From positions 310,001 to 374,000 of the forward strand of contig CAJFCJ010000012.1 of the NCBI GenBank assembly GCA_904063045.1: DNA of 64,000 nt, given 5' to 3'. The position numbers and the translations under genes are program-made. Shown here piece by piece: positions 1 through 13,023 of the stretch (its first letter is position 1; the number at the start of each line of letters is the position of its first letter). This DNA is from Dimorphilus gyrociliatus (lineage: Eukaryota > Annelida > Polychaeta > Dinophilidae). A model generated the notes under the pieces. That model was given only the letters and a program-made list of their open reading frames with translations. It was not told the DNA's origin and made no database searches.

Positions 1-2311
1 ATTACCATGACAATAATTCAAATATGGTATTCTCTTGTTTGTGGACAATAGTTACAGAAGACAGAATATAAAATTCCAGTTCAATTAGCTGTATTTGTCA
101 TAAATAAAATATTTTCTTTATTTGTCAGACAAAAATTTTTATGATTCAAGTTTTGCAATGTTAATTAATTCTCTTGAGAGTTGTTAATTACCAAAGAATT
201 AATGACAGGGAATGCGTTAGATTTTGATTTACTATAGCAAGAGAATGGTGTTAAATGCATTATATGTCTCATACACAGAGAATAGAAGTTCTTTTCTACA
301 TATTATTTCACTAAATATAGTATATTATGTGAATTATTTGTGAATTATGCATATTGTACATGGCATTATTTGTTCATTTTCACGTTGAATGTAATTTTAA
401 CCAACTCTAATATATACTTAAATAAATTAATAATATATAGAACTGAGAGCAATTTGTGTAACAAATTGATATATTTCATTCTTTTATTTATTTTAATAAA
501 GAGATTTTCACAATGACTTGCAAATAATGAAACTCTGAAAGAAAAATGTAAAGAAAGGGTTGATCATAGACCTAGAAAGAAAGAGATACAAAGCGTGAGA
601 AGAGAGAGAGAGAGAGGAATAAAGATGAAAAGAGAGGCAGTGAGGTAGCGAAGGCGTGACACGGATATAAAATTTAAGCGACTAATTTAAAACACTAAAT
701 TAGATTCGATTTAAGTTTCCCGGTAAATACAACAAAAAGTAATAAAGTAGTCCATGACGTAGAAAGCTTACGTCATTTTGCTATTCTGGATAACAAGTAG
801 TATTATTTGATGAGAATCATTTAAAGTTATTATTTTTTCATACAAATATATCATAATTATATATATAGGGCTAATGTTTACTTATATTTTTATCAGATCA
901 AGGCTAGATATTATCTAATTAGACCTTATTATACTCTCTCAACTTATCAAACTTTTAAAGATATATTACGAGTTTTATGAAAGTACAAATAAATATGTCA
1001 TTTAGATCTTTGTAATCTATTACCTAATTAATCTACTGGGCTTTGTTTTATTGTTTAGAGAAATTTCTTTTTATTTTTATAACTTATTTTTTAAAAAATA
1101 GATAAGAACACAAATAAATAGAAGCCACTGGACAACTTTCATATCATTCAATTTTATGCTGTTAACCAAATAGTTATATTTTCTTTTTTAGTACAACGTC
1201 AACAGTAACTAATTGAATACGAAGTACGAAAAAGAGACAAAAGAAAACAAAAATCTTACTTAATTGTTACAGCTGCTACTGAAACAATTGTGATCTGTTG
1301 CTTTGCTAAATACTTATTCATTCAGTAATAGGCAAATCATTTAAAGAGAAGCTAAAAGTTAATACCTGTAAAAAAAAAAGCTTGAATATTTTCAAGACTC
1401 ATCTCTTTTTGAAGGTAAGAAGTCAAAAGAAAAAAAAAACAAGTTATACATAATATTTAAATTATAACAATTATAATAATAATAGATAATTATATTAATT
1501 ATTAATTATAATAATAGATAATATATGTATATTATATATTTAACTAGTTGATTTTTAGATTATCAGAATGAAAATAAAAGATTATTAGTATCTTTTCTTA
1601 CCTCTAAAAAATTTTTAGAGTATAAACGAAATAAGATAGAATTATTGAAAATAGAGATTGGAACAATGTTGATTTGCATGGAAATAGGGTAACTGAAATA
1701 TTCTGATAATTATTATGGTTTCTCTATATTACTTTTATACTTTCCATCAAAGAAATATCCATAGGCTTATGTTAAAAAATAGTACTTCAAGATTAAATTG
1801 TATATATATAAGCTATAGAGAAAATTCTGAAGTATTTACCACAAAAGTGTAATCTTTAACGAGATGCGTAAATTGAAATAGATTAAGTGCTTCTTTGTTT
1901 ACGATCTTTCACAGTGTTATTTTATTCTCCTACTGTTTAAACCTGATCTTAGAACGGATATCTACTTTCTACCTTAATAAAAACAAAATATATTAGTCAT
2001 GGTAAAGGCATACAATCATATCTTGATTTCAAATCGAAGTATATCATTAAACTTGTTTTAACCTTTTAGTTAGCAGCCTTAGAAAAAGTATCTATGCATA
2101 TAAAGCAAAAAATTTCAGGATTTAACCTCATGACCAATGATAAGATTTAAATGGATCGTGCATTATAAAAAGAGAATTAATAATTTTAGAGCTTTAACTT
2201 GTTTACACTTGAACTTTTATAGATACTAGTTCTGAACTATCTAAGTATTATTTGTTACTATTTATTACAGATAATTCTCGTATTCCTAAATTATTGGCTG
2301 GAAGAGAGAAA
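1..2311. other. AT-rich non-coding stretch upstream of the XDH gene
   Basis: I see no convincing coding exon on either strand. It contains a short GA-repeat near 598-616, a purine-rich patch at 580-650 and a perfect inverted repeat at 754-776 (listed separately). The rest is AT-rich low-complexity DNA with many stops in all frames. Confidence 0.6.
754..776. promoter_or_regulatory. Inverted repeat with two CRE/ATF-like half sites
   Basis: ATGACGTA at 754-761 and its exact reverse complement TACGTCAT at 769-776 are separated by 7 nt. Each arm holds a TGACGTA core of the kind bound by bZIP (CREB/ATF) factors. It lies about 1.5 kb upstream of the XDH start. Perfect arms are seen directly; a regulatory role is inference. 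Confidence 0.3.
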
Positions 2312-5300
2312 ATGAACTCAAAAAGAAAACCTTTGACACTAATAATAAACGAAAAATTGGTATATTTTTTCCATATTAGTTTATTATTTTGTCTAAATGT
2401 ATAACAAGATATAAATATTAAATGTAGGTCTACATTGATAGAAACACTATTTGTATATATTGTATATTGTGTAATAAGTAATTAAATATATTAAAAAAAT
2501 ATACCAGTTGCCATGGTCTGAGAGTTAAAAGGCTTTATTTAACTTATTCAGAGAGTTTTAAATAATTTCAAATTACTTATCTTGCAGATAAAAGATCCAT
2601 CGGTCGACCCAGAGCAAACAGTTCTAAGCTATCTAAGAGATAACTGTAAGCAAAATAGAATTTCTGAATACTATACAGTATATTCTCTGAAGTTTATGTA
2701 ATTTTGCAATAACTATCTGTCTAAATGTCGAAATACTATAAAATGATACATTAATCTGATTAGAATATATAGTATACTGTATAATTGTATATATCGTTAT
2801 GTAATATTTTAATATAATTTAAAGTATTGTGTAGGCTACAAAGTTTTTTTATATTAGTGAGGTTGACAGGAAGTAAATTAGCATGTGGTGAAGGTGGTTG
2901 CGGGGCTTGTACTGTTATGGTTTCAGCCCTTGCGAAATCGAAAAACGAGATAAAGTATGACATTTGCCCTATTTTTCCTATTTTTATGAATAATATTGAA
3001 AAATATGTGCTTACATTTGTCTTATTTTAAGGCATTACTCTATCAACTCGTGTATAACACCTATACTATCACTTCATGGTTTAGCTGTGACAACAGTTGA
3101 GGGAATTGGTAATTTGAAGGGCGGAGTTCATCCTGTTCAAGAAAGAATTGCTAAAGCCCATGGAGTACAATGTGGTTATTGCACTCCTGGATTTGTTATG
3201 AGCATGTACACTCTATTGAAAAACGTTCCACAACCAGAAAAAAAGCAAGTTGAGGAAGCTTTTCACGGTAATATTTGCCGTTGTACTGGGTACAGATCAA
3301 TTTTAAGTGGCTGTTACACTTTCTGCAAAAATAATAAAGTAAGGACTTTGTAAAAAAATTATTTATCTCTCATTCAATAAAATCACAGAAAAAAGGGAAA
3401 AATATTTAAATAAGTCCTTAATATGATTTCATTTTTTATGTATTTTATTGAAGCAAGTATGATAAATTTCTTATGTAGTTTAAGACAGTATTATAAGATA
3501 TATACTGTTTTCAGACAGTTGATATTGAAGAATTAAGCCTTGGGGATGGAAGTAATTTATACTGTAAAAAGTCTTTTGACGCCTCAGACTGGAAAAACTA
3601 CAAAACATGTAATGGAGAAACCATCCCACTGAAGTCACTTGTAATTTATTCTTGCAATTATATTGTCTCTTTAGCTAATACTGTATAAAAATAATCTGAA
3701 TCTTTTATTAGAAAATAGATGAAGAATTCCAGCACGAGAAAAAGGGAAAATGCTGGATTAGAGCTGAATCTATTCAACATTTGACAACCTTAAAGTTTAA
3801 TCATCCAGAAGCTCCCTTAATTGCAGGAAGCACTGAATTATCTGTTGAAAAACTAACTAAAAAGGAAGAAAAATCTGCAATCTTAATTCACGTACCACAT
3901 TATTTAGATAATACAATAGAACAGGATGGCAATTGTATGATTGTTGGCTGCTCGACAACCCTAACTGATCTCGAAGATTATGTTAAAAATCATGATAGAG
4001 ATTTTAATACATTTGAAGCAATTGAGGAATGCTTAAAATACTTTGGTAGTAACCAAATTAGAAATGTTGCAACAGTTTCTGGAAACGTCTATACGTCTAG
4101 CCCAATATCTGATCTAATACCAATTCTAGTTGCAACTAAATCTTCCGTTATTCTAAAATCAAAATTTGCAGAGAGAAAGGTTTATATAAACGAAGATTTT
4201 TTCACCGGCTATAGAAAGAATGTCATTGAAGATATTGAAATTATTTCAAAGTTTATCATACCGATGACCTTAGAGAAGAATGAATACATAAGATTTTATA
4301 AACAAGCCAAAAGAAAATATGACGATATCTCCATAATAAATGCTTGTTTTTACGTTAAATTAACAAATGATCAAACTATTGAGGATATTAGAATTGTTTA
4401 CGGAGGCATTTCTTTTAGAGTTGTAGAAGCTACGCAAACGTCTGAAAAGTTGATTGGCTTAAAATGGAACAAGAAAATGTCAGAAACGGCTACATGTAAT
4501 TTAATAAAAGAATTATTTATTACAAAAGGTAGTCCAGGTGGTGAAGAAACTTACAGAAATAATTTATTATTAAGTTTATATTTCAAATTCTATCTGGATG
4601 TTTGTCAGAAACTTGATGGTTTTAAACACGAAAATTCAGTTCAGACAATATCAGGAATTCAATTATTCGATGCCATCCCTGGAGAGAATACAATAGGTAA
4701 ATCTTTGTCCATTCCTGCAGCTTTAAAGCATACAACAGGAGAATCTGATTTTATATGCGACATGCCAAAGTTCGAGAATGAATTGATTATTTATCCTATA
4801 ATTTGTCCAATTGCCTGTGCAAAATTTAATCTAAAAAATCGGGAAGAAATTTTAAGGATGGAAGGTGTTATTGATATTTGGGATTGGAAAGTATTTTATG
4901 ATTGTTGGAAATGGAAGAGTGTAAGCTATTATGTATCCTCAATTATTGCTCTGATTGCGACAGATGAAACTATCTATGCTGGTCAACCAATTTATTTTGT
5001 CATTGCAACTGACTTGGCAATGGCTGAAAAAGCGGGTATTCTTATGGAAATTGAATACAACAGAGTTGAAACACCTCTTTTGACTGTTGATGATGCTATA
5101 GCGGCAAATTCTTTTCACAAATCAAAAGCTTATCCATCCATTGAATTAGGGGACGTTGAAGAAGAATTTAAGGTTAAATACTTAAATAAATCTATACTTT
5201 CAGTATAAAATTCTTCAACTTGAAAATTCTATTGTAGAGGTCGGATGAAGTACTTGTTGGAGAAGTAAATGTAGGTAAACAAGAACATTTCTATATGGAA

Positions 5301-7395
5301 ACTCAATCAGCTTTAGCTGTTCCAAGAGACGGAGATGCTTTAGATGTTTACAGTAGTACACAAAATGTTGGCGGTGACCATAGATATATAGCCTCTATAC
5401 TAGATAAACCTCAGCATTTAATTAACGTTATTTGTAAAAGATGTGGTGGTGGATTTGGTGGTAAAGAAAATCAAGCTATTACCACCTCAATACCAGCTAG
5501 CTTAGTTGCAGAAAAATTCAAAAGACCTACGCGATATATAATGAACAGACAAATCGATATGCAAGTGACCGGAGGCAGAAATCCGATGAAGGCAAAGTAC
5601 AAAGTTGCCTTTAGTAAATCCGGAACAATTAAAGCCTTAGAGGTGACAATATATATGAATTCAGGTTACTCCATGGAATGTGGCTATGATGTAGGAATTA
5701 AATGTGTTAAGTCTGTAGGGGGAGGTTATAGAATTCCTCATATGTCTGTTAACGTAAAATTTTGCAAAACGAATATAGTTAGCAATACTGCATTTAGGGG
5801 ATTTGGTACACCTCAGGCTGCAATAATCACTGAGAGTATTATAGAAAACATCGCGCATAAATTGCAACTTGGATCAGACCATATTCGTGAAATAAATATG
5901 CTGAAAGATGGTGAACCAACAAAACTATGTGGGCATGCAAGTCTAACAAGTATGCAAAATGATTCGCTCGGAAAATGTTGGAGAGAAATGATGAAACTAT
6001 ACAAAGTTGAAGAGAGAAAGAGTTCAATTATACAATTTAACAAAGAAAATAGATGGAAAAAACGTGGAATTGCTTCAACAGTAGTTGAACACTACATTGG
6101 TTTCAATAAAGGATGCTTGATGCAAGGAAATGCACTGGTGAATATTTATAGAGACGGATCGATCTATTTGTCTTTCAGTGGGGTTGAAATGGGACAAGGT
6201 CTAAATGCCAAAATGCAACAAGTTGCATCTTCTGCCTTAAATGTTGAATATGATAGAATTTATATTCCTGACACGTCGTCTTATTGTACACCCAACTCCA
6301 CAATAACAGCAGCAAGTTGTGGAACAGATGTCAATGGGTTTGCGGTATTGGATGCATGCCAAAAACTTAACAGAAGACTTAACGGCGTTAGAGAAAAGTT
6401 TCCAAATGCATCCTGGGAAGAAATAGTAAGCGGAGAATAGAATTTAAAAGTTTAATATACAAATTAACTTATGAAAACATTGTTTCCTTCTCTATAATAG
6501 GTGGAAAAAGCCTATATCCAACAAATTAACCTCTCTGCCAGTGGACATCATAAATTGTATACTATATATTTCTTTCTCGGTTGATACGGAAAGTTAAATA
6601 CTTATTTCAATTATTTTCAGTGAAATTTTTCAAAATCAAGATAAAAATAAGAGCGGTGACGATGGTTTATATGTCGTTTGGGGTACATCAACAACTGAAG
6701 TTGAGATTGACAGTTTAACGGGGGATGTTGTTGTTTTAGAATCAGACATTGTTATGGACATTGGGAAGTCTATGAATCCGGCTGTTGACATTGGTCAAAT
6801 AGAAGGAGCTTTTGTACAGGGTAAAATTTCAAATGTTATCATAGTTTCATTTAAATTAAAAAAAAATATTGTTAATTGCTATTTTGTTCCTTATTAAAGA
6901 TGTTTTCAAGCTTTTCTTTATTTTATTCTAGGATTAGGTTTAGTTCTTCTTGAGGAACAACTTTATAATCCTTCCAGCGGGCAACTAATTACAAATGGTC
7001 CTGGAAAATATAAATTACCGTCTGTGAGCAATATACCGAGAAAATTTAATGTTACATTGCTTAGGGGAGGAGACGATGGTGAGAAAAAAGCTATTCACTC
7101 ATCAAAGGTAACTTACTTATTCATTAAGCATTTTTACAATTACTCTATAATTCCAACCAATCAGGGTGTTGGAGAGCCAGCTATATCTTTGGCAGCATCT
7201 GCAGTTTGTGCTGCCAGAAAAGCTGTAGCGTCATCTCGTTTCGATGATAAAAATACGCAACAATTTGTTATTGATACTCCAGCAACGCCATCTATCATAA
7301 GAAATTTATGTACTGATGATTTGCTTTTAAAAGTTACTGAAGAGGAGAAAAGGAGACAAGAGACTTTAGAAAAAGAATGGTGTGTCCGTGTATAA
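2312..7395 (+). CDS. XDH: Xanthine dehydrogenase / aldehyde oxidase family molybdo-flavoenzyme
   Basis: Eleven exons join in phase to 1315 residues, close to the family's usual ~1330: 2312-2359, 2588-2645, 2858-2954, 3032-3338, 3515-3640, 3712-5172, 5238-6425, 6501-6556, 6621-6820, 6932-7107, 7165-7395. The family oxidises purines or aldehydes using two 2Fe-2S clusters, FAD and a molybdopterin cofactor. All cluster cysteines are present: C45, C50, C53, C75 and C115, C118, C150, C152. The FAD domain (about 213-560) keeps SPISDL and the PGG-x3-YR segment. The molybdenum domain (from about 570; exon 7 starts at residue 700) keeps STQN (Q741), GGGFGGKE (E776), NTAFRGFG (R886), EMGQG and the base GEP (E1243). 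The Glu typical of xanthine rather than aldehyde oxidases (bovine E802) is retained, but the position of bovine R880 is Lys854. Exon joins are by eye; the family call is certain, the substrate is not. Confidence 0.88.
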
Positions 7396-7622
7396 GTGAC
7401 AAAAGAAAAATCATAGATGATTACAATATTTTTTCATTTGAAATAGTTTATTCCTTAATTGATTACGCAACTTATAGAGTGTTTCTTACTAGAAATCAAA
7501 ATATCTTTGTAAATATGCAATCAATTTATTTTATTCAGTATCTAGAAATCATATGTACATTATAGTTAATTATTTATCATGATTCTATTTTTTTGTCATA
7601 ATCATTGAGTAAACTATCATTT
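7396..7622. other. Intergenic gap between convergent genes
   Basis: This is the short AT-rich space between the XDH stop and the stop of the minus-strand peptide gene. The two genes converge here, so it should hold both 3' ends. No other coding signal was seen. Confidence 0.5.
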
Positions 7623-8013
7623 TCAAATATCTCTTCCAAGGTACCTCAGAAAGAGATAATCATCAAAGCTTGAATAGAGAAAAAAGAAAAAATAGATAGA
7701 TTACTTTTTATAATTTTAACGATATTTTTGTAAATGTTTTAATTTGAAAAATAAAGAAATATTTACCTCCAATCTCCCAAGGAATCTCTTGAGTCGCTTC
7801 GTTTATGAACAATCAATTTACAAATTGCTTGGCAGTGTGCAGATTTTGAATGATTCCTATTAAGTTTTATACATAATATTTTAATTATAATAATCATTTA
7901 TTTTTAACATCTTACTTGCACAAATCGATGCAGTTGTGATCTCTATCCAGCTTTGCCAAAATAGGGGCAATTAAGCAAATGGCGAATAAAACTTTCAGAG
8001 TTTTTGTAAACAT
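7623..8013 (-). CDS. Small secreted cysteine-rich peptide precursor (77 aa)
   Basis: Three coding exons on the minus strand join in phase: complement(7916..8013), complement(7767..7856), complement(7623..7668). Donors GTAAG and GTAAAT and acceptors TTAATAG and TTCAAG fit the local introns. The product opens with a textbook signal peptide (MFTKTLKVLFAICLIAPILA) with cleavage expected near Ala20. The mature part has four cysteines, C28, C32, C41 and C45, spaced C-x3-C-x8-C-x3-C, as in helical-hairpin disulfide peptides. A dibasic Lys51-Arg52 follows, a possible prohormone cleavage site. The C-terminal part is acidic and aromatic (SFDDYLFLRYLGRDI). A 5' UTR exon may lie near 8095-8160, spliced by GTAGGC to an acceptor just before the ATG. 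I do not recognise the family; it could be a hormone, antimicrobial or toxin-like peptide. No function is assigned. Confidence 0.62.
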
Positions 8014-8865
8014 TTTCAATATCTATTTAAAAAAATAACCTACATTGTTACATCAACTGTAAAGAAGATGTAATAAATCTTGCCTACCTTTTATCTATTA
8101 TAAACCTTGTAGTTGTTTGTTGATCGCAAAGAGTCTGAACGAGTGTTGGCGACACTAGTTATTTATGTTTTGCATATATTAAGAATTGAAAATGAGGCTT
8201 TAGTTTTACTTGTAAAATATTTTTGATTAATTGTTATTATTCGTCTTGTAATTATAAATGTTTTATATCCTATTATCTTTATATAAATTGCAATTTTATA
8301 GCTAAAATTGAGTTTATTTCAAAGAATAACGTAGTAACTTAGTAAATATGTCTAATAGAAATACTATAGAAAAAAAGAGGAAATTTATTATTATAAAAAT
8401 ATCTAAAAATATAAATTCTTAAAAAAAATTCCACAGTAAAAATACACACTAGTCTTTATATTATTCTTATCAAATCGGATACCCCTTTATAAAGCTAAAA
8501 GGAACTGCTTTAGTTGCAAAATTGTCTTATTAACTGTAAAAAATATGCCAAAGGAGATATACGTTGTTAGATGTCAAATAAACATGTTAATTTTGGCTAG
8601 AATTTCCAAACCATAAGATAAATACTTTCTTCACAGTTGAAACTTGTCAAAAGAATTTATGGACCGAAAAATCGGTGTATTTATAAGACTTTTTTCATAT
8701 AATAATCTTTGAGCGCATTGATAGTAAAGAGAGAAGAAAAACAAAGAGACAAACAAACAAAAAAGGGATGTAACACTAATATGAAAATTATTAACATATT
8801 TCATTGTTTGTAAGATTAAGTGTATTTGTCAGCTTGCCTCTTCAAAACTTTTAATTTTTGAATAA
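8014..8865. other. Upstream region of the secreted-peptide gene and ACE 3' side
   Basis: The segment 8014-8160 probably holds the 5' UTR intron and non-coding exon of the peptide gene. The rest, up to the ACE-like stop at 8866, is AT-rich. No other coding signal was found. Confidence 0.45.
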
Positions 8866-11542
8866 TTACCATCCCAGTGGTATGTTTTTCGTTTCAATAT
8901 ACACGTCTAACCATTTCTCTAGAGGCTCAAAAAAATTTCGCAGGGCTTTCGAGTCAAATTTATTCGTTCCGGTAAATTCCTCAAGTACCTCACGCCATGG
9001 TCTCTTAGAACCTAACTCTAACATTGACCTATATGAAATTTTAATAAGAGTTGTATAATTAGCCAAACTATTGAAAATCTCCAAACTCACTTCAATTTAT
9101 TTCCAGCTTTGGTCGATTTATAAATGTCGCATAGGTAGACAGGACCTTCATGCTTTTTTTCTTTGCATAACGCTTCGTGAAACTGAAATTGAGCTACAAA
9201 TGAAAAGAGATACCTGAAAAAAAGAAAATCGCTTTATTGGTTGAAAAGGAATACTATCAAGAGTTTTTACCTCAAGTAAGGTGTAAAAGATGCAACATGG
9301 TACTTGGAAGCAGCATCCATATCTATATCATCATCTCTTTTAACTGGTGGTTTTATACCTTGATATTTTTTTCTATTCAAATAATACATAAAAATATAGA
9401 AACATTACTTTGATACAAGAGGATTATTATATTCGCTTACCTTAAATACCACCAAAATTTATTATAATCTTTTGGTTTTATTTCTCCTCTTCGAACTGCC
9501 CAGGTCCACTTGCATATGACCAGGGACCATGGAACAACTGTCAGTTTTTCTAATGCTTTTTGTAGTAAATAGTTAATATTTCTCTCTGTAAGTTTAGTCA
9601 AAACGTAATTATTAGTTATTTAATTAACGAACAAGAATTTAATTACTTTCTCTATCCAAAGGATTTTTTAATTCTTTGAATAGACCGATAGTTTTTAAAT
9701 GTGTTGGATTGCCAGCTGACAAAGCAATAGTATCTCCAATCTAAAGATAACAAAATGACAAGTAAATAAATAACTTGATCAAAAAAGATATTATGTAACT
9801 CAACGTACCGCTTCGTGAAATGCAGGATTCGCTCCGTTTCTATAAAAATAAGACTGATTTCTGTAAGACATGTAATACTCAATATGTCCCATTTCGTGAT
9901 GTATAGTTAGAAAGTCAGTCTGAGCCACAACAGCACACATTTTAATTCTAAAAGTAGACAAATAAAAAATATTTTAAAGGTAAACAAAACAGAAAAAATA
10001 GTCTGATTACTATTCTACCTATAGTCGTTCTTATATCCTAAATCAAAGGCTGCCGGATGACAAACAACCTGCCTTCCATCAGTAGGCTATATAGATATTT
10101 TGTTAAAAAGAAAAAAGGATTCATTAAATTTCTTTAAAAACCTTAATCGTTTTTTCTAACCTTAGTGAACATACTATTTTTCCAAAATTTCTCTACCATA
10201 GGAAATAAAGTAATAGATTTAAAGAATTTTTCTGCAGTTTTAAACATATCAACAACTGTAAAATTTTTTTCTGATAGTGAATTTGAAAAATTCATAGAAT
10301 CCAGTAAATCTGGATATGGTGCAACAATATCGAGTATTTCGGGCCATTGTTGAGCCCACATGTTTCCGAGTAAATTGGCTTTCATATATCCATATGGTTT
10401 TTGATAATTTCCATAAAATTTATGTAGTTTATATCTAACGTAGGCATGTAATTTTTCATATAAAGGTTTTAGATCATCGTATAAATCTGAAGCTTCCTTT
10501 TCAACTTTATCATCTCCGTAAGACTCTTTCAATCTAAATTTTATGGGATCTTTTTGCCCTAAAATGAAACAAGGTAAATTATTATTTATTTGTAATACAA
10601 TATAATAAATTTAATTAAAGTGTTTCTTTTTATCGCTAAAAATAGTTGAATTTATGGCAAGTATTGTAGAATTTAATTATTTCAATTAAAAATATACAAA
10701 CCATTTTCCGCATCAATTTCTCTTTCAATCTCAATGATTTTTGGATATATTTTTCGAATTTTCCTACCAACAGAATTTCTCCATTCAATCCATATTTTTT
10801 CTAGTACTTTTGGATTTCTAGATTTGGCTAACATAGTAGTAATATTTGGTTCTAAAGGATATTTTATTCCATCTAGTTCTACTGTTCCCTCCCCATAATC
10901 GGCTTCGCATTTAGATTTTAATTTTAATAGTTCCCTGTAGATTATAAAACAGTTTTTATTTTCTTTTAAAAAGGATAATTATATTTAACCAACCTGTTCT
11001 TTGATTCGTTTTTGCTTGCAGTACTAATTGAAATACCTTTTAATATTTTTAAAAGAGTCTCATTTTTGCTATTTTTTAAATTATCTAAAAGATATTTAGC
11101 ATGTTCCTCTAAAGGTCTTTCCTTCCTTTGTATTTCAGCTGAAAATTCATTCATGGCCTTCATATTAGAATCGGTGATATTTGAAAGATAATTAAAGCTC
11201 AAAAGACTTGAATAATATGCAATTTTATCACGTCGATGGCCATATTCTTCAATCCATTTTTTTGCCTCAAGTTCAATTTCGTATAAATCTGTAATATCAT
11301 AAATAATACAGGGTAATATATTTAAACAATAACTTCTTACCAGATGGTTTTTTCTCTTTATTTTGAAATATTTTTTTCAAAATTTCCCTTAAACGTGGAG
11401 TATTTAACTCTACTTTATCAGCATGTCTTTCATTTAGAAGATTATAAAAGGTTTTTAATATTTCATCTTCCTCAGATATTACTGATTTCACTGAGCAACA
11501 CGTGACCAATAATAAGACAGGTAGAATAAAATGAAATTCCAT
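8866..11542 (-). CDS. ACE: Secreted ACE-like peptidyl-dipeptidase (peptidase family M2)
   Basis: Eleven minus-strand exons join in phase to 653 residues: complement of 11341-11542, 10994-11288, 10702-10934, 10161-10558, 10019-10086, 9809-9947, 9647-9740, 9441-9585, 9271-9372, 9091-9213 and 8866-9028. M2 enzymes remove C-terminal dipeptides from peptide hormones outside the cell. A signal peptide ([16 protein letters not shown]) starts the protein. The zinc site is HEMGH (H416, E417, H420) with the third ligand E444 in NPAFHEA, spaced 28 residues as in ACE. Substrate and chloride residues are kept in [18 protein letters not shown] (Lys, His, both Tyr, Arg). The family hallmark [10 protein letters not shown] is in exon 4, and the protein ends at IPLGW just after the catalytic domain. 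There is no membrane anchor, so it resembles soluble invertebrate ACEs rather than somatic mammalian ACE. One change is VVPWSLV where most members have a PFG-type segment. The model is complete and uninterrupted. Confidence 0.88.
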
Positions 11543-12517
11543 TCGTGAAATGTGACAAAAAATTCTAACGTTTGGTTAAAAACTGCAAAGAATGAAATGT
11601 AATTTATAACTCAAATTAAATAAAGAAATTTATTAAAACAAAACAAATACGCAGCATATGGTTCAACTCTATTCATTTGCGTATATCATTGAACAGCTTT
11701 ACTAATAAAAATATAGTAAAATTAATACTAGTTTGAGCTGTTTCCTTTATTTTAAAAACAAAATTAAAGGTGATTAATTACTTATTTTACCTATTAAACC
11801 AAAAACTAACTGCAAGTCATATCTGTTTTGGAAAAGATTTAAAAGAGCTATGCTCTGGACTGTTTAGCAGGCCATCTAAAACTGGTTTCGTTCAAAACCA
11901 TATTGAAAAGCATATTCACACCAATTATTTCCTAGTGTCAAGTTGTATAACCTGTTTTTTTTTGAATAATCACAAACGCCATCTATGGTATAATTGAATA
12001 GATTGTATAAAAAAGTATCAAGTCTATTTGATTCAAATAAATATAATAGTATGTTAATCAACAAAACGTTTAAACTTAATATTTGTCTTAATCTACTTTT
12101 ACAGCTTTAAAAACAATTATAAACCGTTGATATAAAAGTATATAAAGCATATCAAAGTAGTTTTTATACCAGATGATACATACATTTATGGATATATAAG
12201 AAGTAATTCTTATATTTTTTTAAAGAAAAGCTTTGTTATTGTTTAGATGATAATCGACTGGTTTTAATAATAATAATTATTTATTAATTTCTCCATACTT
12301 TCAAGTTAATATTTTATAAGAATAAAAGAAAAATACTGAATTGGAGTATCACAGTCACAGCGAGCAGAATTTTTTTTAAAAACGCTATTCAATCAGCTAA
12401 CTCTAAATATAAATAGTTTTTGAACCAACAGACTTTCTTTATCAATCTCTCTCTCTCTCTCTCTGTTAGTTATCTTTATCCCTTTCCTTGTCTATCTTTC
12501 TCCCCTCCCTTCCCCTA

Positions 12518-12558
<41 letters not shown>

Positions 12559-13023
12559 GTCTTTCTTAGGCACAAAAATTATAAAAAATAAAAAAGATAA
12601 ATGAATAGATATTTTCCCTTAAAAGATATGAAAAGAAATAATTTATCTTCCTTTGGCACATAATTTTTAATTATATTACATTAATTTTTTTAACTAAAAA
12701 TATTATCTTTTCTCCTCTTGTTTCTTGTTCTCAGATAGGTAGAAATTAGCTGATTTTGTTTTTGTTTCGTTTAAAATTTTCGTGTAGGTAAATGCAACAA
12801 AAAAAAAACAAAAAGAAAAATACAAAGGTAAATTTTACAACAGGAAAAAAAAAGATGACAATTAAAAAATATTTCTTTTTCTTATGAAAAACTTGTGTAA
12901 TACAGTCATAAAGCAAATAAGTCTGCAGAATGAGCTTTTTTTCTGTTTTGAGTATTCCAATATTAAAAAAAAACACAATTTTTTATAGGGAGGGAAGAAT
13001 AGGATATATGTAAACTTCCTCCG
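11543..13023. other. Intergenic region with CT microsatellites
   Basis: No coding exon is visible. It lies between the ACE-like start and the stop of the kinase gene and should hold the ACE promoter and the kinase 3' UTR. Pyrimidine-rich repeats near 12447-12557 are listed separately; A/T-homopolymer runs fill 12780-12980. Confidence 0.5.
12447..12557. repeat. (CT)n microsatellites
   Basis: Two CT dinucleotide runs, about 12447-12465 and about 12519-12555, are separated by a pyrimidine-rich spacer. The longer run has more than 15 uninterrupted CT units. Confidence 0.9.

Noticed and set aside
12746..12976. 76-codon minus-strand frame rich in Phe and Lys
   Set aside because: It is generated by A/T homopolymer runs in the 3' flank of the kinase gene and has no motif or splice support.
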